Below the pieces are notes generated by a model. It searched no databases, was not told the DNA's origin, and saw only the letters and a list, made by a program, of their open reading frames with translations. Positions 60,250 through 64,000 of a stretch of 64,000 bases of DNA are shown in pieces. Position numbers and translations under genes: made by a program. The number at the start of each line of letters is the position of its first letter. The first letter of the stretch is position 1. The DNA is from Mycolicibacterium sarraceniae. GTDB taxonomy: Bacteria > Actinomycetota > Actinomycetes > Mycobacteriales > Mycobacteriaceae. The stretch lies in the NCBI RefSeq assembly GCF_010731875.1, contig NZ_AP022595.1, positions 2,108,001 to 2,172,000 on the forward strand, written 5' to 3'.

Positions 60250-61167
60250 CTACAGACTACGTGCGGTCAACGACCGGGCATCGACGTAGCGATGGTGATG
60301 GTGCAGCCGGAAACCCAGCGAGTGATACAGCAGGATCGCGCCCTCGTTGTCACTCAACACCTGCACATACGCCCGGGTCGCACCCCGTTCGGTACCCCAT
60401 CCCAGAAGAGCCCCGCACAGCCGGCGGGCGTGCCCTCGCCTGCGGATTCGGGCACCGACATGCACGGCCGAGATCCCCAGCCAGCGGGTGCCGTCCGGTG
60501 CGGTCGTCACCGCCGCGCGCCCCACCGCGGCGGTGCCGAGCGAGGCGAACACCACCTCGCCATTGACGACGGCGGTCAGCACTTCGGCCGGAACATCGCG
60601 CTCATACCCCGCCAGCCACGCCGCATCGGGACGCGCCAGCAGGGCCACCTCTGGATCCGCTTCGACCCCCGTGAGATCGCCGGTGAGGTCGCCGACCATC
60701 ACCCGGGTGTGCTTGATGCCCTCGGCTCGAATCGCCAGCAGCCGCTCCGGCAGCGCCAGCCATGGCGGCAATCCCCGCTGCCCGTACCAATCGACGATTC
60801 CGGGCAACGCGTCAAGGGTCGCCGAAAAATCCAGTGGCACAGCCGAGTTGGCCCGGCTGGTGTAACCGCCGCCGGCCCGCAGCAGCCAACCGCCCTGCCA
60901 CTGTTGTTCGGTACCTGGCCAGGCCAGTGTCGCAGCGTGCTCGAGCGCCCGAATTTCGGAGGCCCGCACCGGAACGACGCTGAGCTCCCGCACCGCCACG
61001 ACATCGGCGGGGTTGACCTCGACCAGGCCGTCTGATTTGGTGCGCACCACGATCACCGGTTCGACGGCCTGCAGGTCGCCGATCACGTCGGTCAGCGGCG
61101 GCGTCGAGCTCGCGGGTAAGCGGTAGCGCAGGCTCACCCGGCTGCCGACCGGCGGCAAGCTCGTCAT
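60250..61167 (-). CDS. GNAT family N-acetyltransferase (Rv0428c-like)
   Basis: 305 residues from the ATG at 61167 (MTSLPPVGSRVSLRYRL), four bases after the def stop; the frame to 61263 is antiphase to def. The N-terminal 80 residues are a separate beta-rich part (TDVIGDLQAVEPVIVVRTKS). The C-terminal GNAT domain has the acetyl-CoA loop HVGARIRRRGHARRLCGALL, then YVQVLSDNEGAILLYHSLGF and RLHHHHRYVDARSL. Acetyl acceptor unknown. Clustering with def and xthA is conserved in mycobacteria. Confidence 0.88.
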   Translation of the reverse strand: MTSLPPVGSRVSLRYRLPASSTPPLTDVIGDLQAVEPVIVVRTKSDGLVEVNPADVVAVRELSVVPVRASEIRALEHAATLAWPGTEQQWQGGWLLRAGGGYTSRANSAVPLDFSATLDALPGIVDWYGQRGLPPWLALPERLLAIRAEGIKHTRVMVGDLTGDLTGVEADPEVALLARPDAAWLAGYERDVPAEVLTAVVNGEVVFASLGTAAVGRAAVTTAPDGTRWLGISAVHVGARIRRRGHARRLCGALLGWGTERGATRAYVQVLSDNEGAILLYHSLGFRLHHHHRYVDARSLTARSL

Positions 61168-61171
61168 CGGC

Positions 61172-61765
61172 TCAATGGCCGAACGGGTCGGGACCCTCAC
61201 CGGGCAGCCACGACAGGCCGGGCACCCCCCAGCCGTTGGACTTGATCGTGCGCTTGGCCGCACGGGCGTGCCGGCCGATCAGGTGGTCGACATAGAGAAA
61301 CCCGTCGAGGTGACCGGTTTCGTGTTGCAGCATTCGGGCGAACAGGTCGTGGCCCTCCAAGGTGACGGGGCTGCCGTCGGCATCCAGACCGGTCACCCGC
61401 GCCCACTTCGCCCGGCCGCGCGGAAACGACTCACCGGGGACCGATAGGCAGCCCTCGTCATCGTTGTCCAGATCGGGCATCGTCTCGGGGATCTCCGAGG
61501 TCTCCAGGACCGGGTTGATCACCACACCCCGGTGGCGGGTGGTCTTGCCGCGTTCGTCGGCGCAGTCGTAGACGAACAGCCGCTTTCCGACTCCGATTTG
61601 GTTGGCCGCCAGCCCGACTCCGTTGGCCGCGTCCATCGTGTCGTACATATCTTCGATCAGATCCGCGAGATCGTCGGGCAGTGAACCATCGGCTCCAACC
61701 GGCACCGGTTGTGTCGGAGTGTGCAGAACGGGATCGCCCAGGATCACAATTGGTCTCACTGCCAT
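61172..61765 (-). CDS. def: Peptide deformylase
   Basis: 197 residues from the ATG at 61765 ([20 protein letters not shown]); TTG at 61774 also in frame. Removes the formyl group from nascent N-termini. Three family motifs: [39 protein letters not shown] (metal Cys), and [20 protein letters not shown] with the HExxH metal/catalytic motif. Longer C-terminus than E. coli, as in M. tuberculosis Def. Divergent from the DUF3263 gene, with about 125 bases between starts. Confidence 0.96.
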   Translation of the reverse strand: MAVRPIVILGDPVLHTPTQPVPVGADGSLPDDLADLIEDMYDTMDAANGVGLAANQIGVGKRLFVYDCADERGKTTRHRGVVINPVLETSEIPETMPDLDNDDEGCLSVPGESFPRGRAKWARVTGLDADGSPVTLEGHDLFARMLQHETGHLDGFLYVDHLIGRHARAAKRTIKSNGWGVPGLSWLPGEGPDPFGH

Positions 61766-61891
61766 GATCGGCAAGCTTAAGTCAGCCGACGCGCGGGGTT
61801 GGCTGCCGTCCCAACCCGCTCAACCGTGATTGAATGAGCGCCGAGCATAGGGACGTGTTGTCAGGGTCTTCGAAAGGGTCAGCAGATCGAT

Positions 61892-62200
61892 ATGGACGGC
61901 GCCATGGCACGGGCCGAGCGGTCTAATGACGACGCTGACCTTCCCGATGGGTTGACTCGCCGCGAATACGACGTCCTGGCCTTCGAGCGCCAGTGGTGGA
62001 AGTATGCCGGCGCCAAAGAAGAGGCCATCAAAGAGCTGTTCAGCATGTCGGCGACGCGCTATTACCAGGTGTTGAACACTCTGGTTGACCGCCCCGAGGC
62101 GCTTGCGGCTGATCCGATGCTGGTCAAGCGCCTGCGACGGTTGCGGGCGAGCCGGCAGAAGGCGCGCGCGGCGCGTCGGCTCGGCTTCGAGGTTCCCTGA
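61892..62200 (+). CDS. DUF3263 family protein (Rv0430-like)
   Basis: 102 residues beginning MDGAMARAERSNDDADLPDG. Highly conserved mycobacterial small protein: LTRREYDVLAFERQWWKYAG, AKEEAIKELFSMSATRYYQV and LKRLRRLRASRQKARAARRL (basic C-terminus). The SMSATRYYQVLN segment looks like a helix-turn-helix recognition helix, so nucleic-acid binding is likely but unproven. It precedes virR and sodC in the same direction. Confidence 0.93.
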   Translation: MDGAMARAERSNDDADLPDGLTRREYDVLAFERQWWKYAGAKEEAIKELFSMSATRYYQVLNTLVDRPEALAADPMLVKRLRRLRASRQKARAARRLGFEVP

Positions 62201-62240
62201 TTTTTCAGGTTGAAGGCCGCTGCTGGTTACAGTGGGCGCG

Positions 62241-62702
62241 ATGAACGACCGCGTACCTGACTCCTCCGGCTTGCCACTGCGGGCCATGGTGATGGTGCTG
62301 CTGTTCCTCGGCGTGATCTTACTGCTGGTCGGTTTCCAGGCCATGGGCTCGGGTAGCGACACCGGCAGCGATGACACGTCGGTGCGCACCGTCACCACCA
62401 CGACCTCGAAGACGTCGGCTGCACCGGCGCCCAAGGCCGACGTGCGGGTGTTCAACGTCGGCGAAGGTGAAGGCGCCGCCAGTCGAGTTGGTGACCGGCT
62501 GCGTGAGGCCGGCTGGAACGTCACCGAGACCAGCAACCTCCAGATGCCCGCGCCGCCCGCGACGACGGTGTACTACGGCACGACCGACGGGGAGCAGGCC
62601 GCCGCCGAGGCGGTCGCCAAAGTGCTGAACGCACCGGTGGCCGCGAGAACTCCAGAAATTGCCGAGCAACCACCGGGCGTGATCGTTCTGGTGACCGGAT
62701 AG
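62241..62702 (+). CDS. virR: LytR_C domain membrane protein, VirR-like
   Basis: 153 residues from the ATG at 62241 ([20 protein letters not shown]). One N-terminal helix ([20 protein letters not shown]), a Ser/Thr/Lys linker, then the LytR C-terminal domain [40 protein letters not shown] and [20 protein letters not shown]. The M. tuberculosis homologue Rv0431 (VirR) restrains extracellular vesicle release and binds LytR-CpsA-Psr proteins of arabinogalactan attachment. Eleven bases precede sodC. Confidence 0.92.
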   Translation: MNDRVPDSSGLPLRAMVMVLLFLGVILLLVGFQAMGSGSDTGSDDTSVRTVTTTTSKTSAAPAPKADVRVFNVGEGEGAASRVGDRLREAGWNVTETSNLQMPAPPATTVYYGTTDGEQAAAEAVAKVLNAPVAARTPEIAEQPPGVIVLVTG

Positions 62703-62712
62703 GCTTCGGCAC

Positions 62713-63453
62713 ATGGTCAAGCCCGTGAGCCCCGTGAGAACTGCTGCCGCCGTCTTGTTCGTCACTCCAGTCGTGTTGCTGAGCGCGTGCAGCCCCAACG
62801 AGCCGATCGCATCGCAGCCCGGCACCACGCCGGCGATCTGGACCGGGTCCCCCGCCCCGGCCGCCGCGGGCGAAGAACCGCACGGGTCGCCCGAGGCGGG
62901 GCACGGCGCACCGCAGGCATCCGCCGGCCACGGCGATACCTTGTCCGCGCAGCTGAAGACCGCCGACGGTACGCAGGTTGCCGCGGCCACCTTCGACTTC
63001 GAGAATGGCTTCGCCACCGTCACCGTGCAGACCACTGGGGCCGGCAAGCTGACGCCGGGCTTCCACGGCCTGCACCTACACTCGGTCGCCAAGTGCGAAG
63101 CCAACTCCGTGGCCCCGGCCGGCGGCGCGCCCGGCGACTTCCTCTCCGCCGGCGGTCACTTCCAGGCCAGCGGGCACACCGGACATCCGGCCAGCGGCGA
63201 CCTGGCCTCGCTGCAGGTACGCGAGGACGGCACCGCAATGCTGGTGACCACGACCAGTGCGTTCACCAAGGATGACCTGCTGGCCGGCAAGGGCACTGCG
63301 ATCATCATCCACGCGGATGCCGATAACTTCGCCAATATCCCGCCGGAGCGCTACCAGCAGACCAATGGTGGCGCCCCGGGTCCGGACGAAACCACCATGG
63401 CCACCGGTGATGCCGGGAAGCGGGTGGCGTGCGGTGTCATCGGCACCGGTTAA
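62713..63453 (+). CDS. sodC: Copper/zinc superoxide dismutase lipoprotein
   Basis: 246 residues. Signal peptide with lipobox ([20 protein letters not shown]), a Pro/Ala/His linker, then the Cu/Zn SOD fold: [20 protein letters not shown] (Cu ligands and disulfide Cys), [20 protein letters not shown] (Zn ligands), [20 protein letters not shown] (Cu His/Asp), and [15 protein letters not shown] with the second disulfide Cys. Dismutes superoxide in the cell envelope. The next gene's GTG lies 20 bases inside its 3' end. Confidence 0.96.
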   Translation: MVKPVSPVRTAAAVLFVTPVVLLSACSPNEPIASQPGTTPAIWTGSPAPAAAGEEPHGSPEAGHGAPQASAGHGDTLSAQLKTADGTQVAAATFDFENGFATVTVQTTGAGKLTPGFHGLHLHSVAKCEANSVAPAGGAPGDFLSAGGHFQASGHTGHPASGDLASLQVREDGTAMLVTTTSAFTKDDLLAGKGTAIIIHADADNFANIPPERYQQTNGGAPGPDETTMATGDAGKRVACGVIGTG

Positions 63454-64000
63454 GCCCGCGGGCAAACCCGGCCGCATCGACTTCGCCGGATCACCTCGCC
63501 CGACGCTCGGCGTCGAGTGGGAGTTCGCTCTGATCGACGCGCAGACGCGGGACCTGAGCAACGAGGCGTCCGCGGTGATCGCCGATGTCGGCGAGAGTCC
63601 GCACGTGCATAAGGAGTTGCTGCGCAACACCATTGAGGTCGTCACCGGTATCTGCGACACCGTCGACGAGGCGATGGCTGACCTCCGGACGACGCTGCGG
63701 GGCGCGCGTGAGATCGTGCACGAACGCGGCATGGAGTTGTTCTGCGCGGGCACCCACCCGTTCGCCTCCTGGTCGGCCCAGCAGCTCACGGACGGGCGGC
63801 GCTATGCCGAGTTGATTAAGCGCACCCAGTGGTGGGGCAGGCAGATGCTCATCTGGGGCGTTCATGTTCACGTCGGAGTGTCCTCAGCGCACAAGGTGAT
63901 GCCGATCATCTCGTCACTGCTCAACCAATATCCGCATCTGCTGGCACTGTCAGCGTCCTCGCCGTTCTGGGCCGGCGACGACACCGGGTACGCCAGTAAC
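63434..64000 (+). CDS. Glutamate-cysteine ligase family protein (YbdK-like, Rv0433-like), partial at the right edge
   Basis: About 189 residues visible from a GTG at 63434 that overlaps sodC, running off the window. [20 protein letters not shown] then [20 protein letters not shown] is the ATP/glutamate-binding start; [60 protein letters not shown] and [20 protein letters not shown] follow the carboxylate-amine ligase (GCS2/YbdK) pattern. Makes a gamma-glutamyl bond to an amine or amino acid; the exact substrate is unknown and should not be equated with glutathione synthesis. C-terminal half not in the window. Confidence 0.92.
   Translation, partial: MSSAPVKPAGKPGRIDFAGSPRPTLGVEWEFALIDAQTRDLSNEASAVIADVGESPHVHKELLRNTIEVVTGICDTVDEAMADLRTTLRGAREIVHERGMELFCAGTHPFASWSAQQLTDGRRYAELIKRTQWWGRQMLIWGVHVHVGVSSAHKVMPIISSLLNQYPHLLALSASSPFWAGDDTGYASN

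Overview
The window looks like part of the chromosome of a fast-growing, non-tuberculous mycobacterium (Mycolicibacterium type). It is GC-rich, uses many GTG starts, and its genes chain through 4-base ATGA/GTGA overlaps. Long stretches keep the gene order of Mycobacterium tuberculosis as I remember it: a block like Rv0364-Rv0356c (dedA, fba, Rv0361, Rv0360c, Rv0359, Rv0358, purA, Rv0356c), one like Rv0389-Rv0391 (purT, rhodanese, metZ), one like Rv0406c-Rv0418 (MBL hydrolase, fgd1, pta, ackA, pknG, glnH, glnX, mutT3, thiE, thiO, thiS, thiG, lpqL), one like Rv0421c-Rv0423c (hydrolase, thiD, thiC), and one like Rv0427c-Rv0433 (xthA, GNAT, def, DUF3263, virR, sodC, glutamate-cysteine ligase family). 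Symbols were assigned from recognised protein sequence and this order; no database search was run.

Accessory material sits at the seams. At 3.0-10.9 kb there is a FUSC-transporter remnant, a CDF metal exporter with a perfect 20-bp palindrome at its start, a decayed site-specific recombinase module (an N-terminally truncated tyrosine recombinase followed by a large one split by a frameshift), and a CPBP-protease/histidine-kinase/response-regulator set. At 30.2-33.0 kb a complete 1657-bp IS1380-family element with 5-bp target duplications interrupts a decayed GT4 glycosyltransferase, next to a fragment of another IS1380-type transposase and a fragment of a polytopic membrane protein. At 45.9-49 kb an amino-acid permease has lost an internal segment, and a Baeyer-Villiger monooxygenase/small membrane protein operon carries a 22-bp perfect palindrome. 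At 54.1-58.3 kb there are two small unknown genes, a decayed DUF6159 gene and a tandem pair of paralogous surface-exposed proteins with low-complexity stalks.

Functional themes: central carbon metabolism (fba, fgd1 supplying F420H2, pta-ackA); thiamine synthesis split into a rightward thiO-thiS-thiG unit and a leftward thiC-thiD unit, each behind its own TPP riboswitch, with thiE separate; amino-acid sensing by the glnX-glnH-pknG operon; purine synthesis (purA, purT); methionine synthesis (metZ with a rhodanese); and envelope or redox defence (virR, sodC, MMPL exporter with a divergent MarR). No rRNA, tRNA or CRISPR array was recognised. The most unusual items are the tandem exported proteins at 55.4-58.2 kb, the recombinase module lodged beside a metal operator, and the two strong palindromic operators whose regulators are not in the window.
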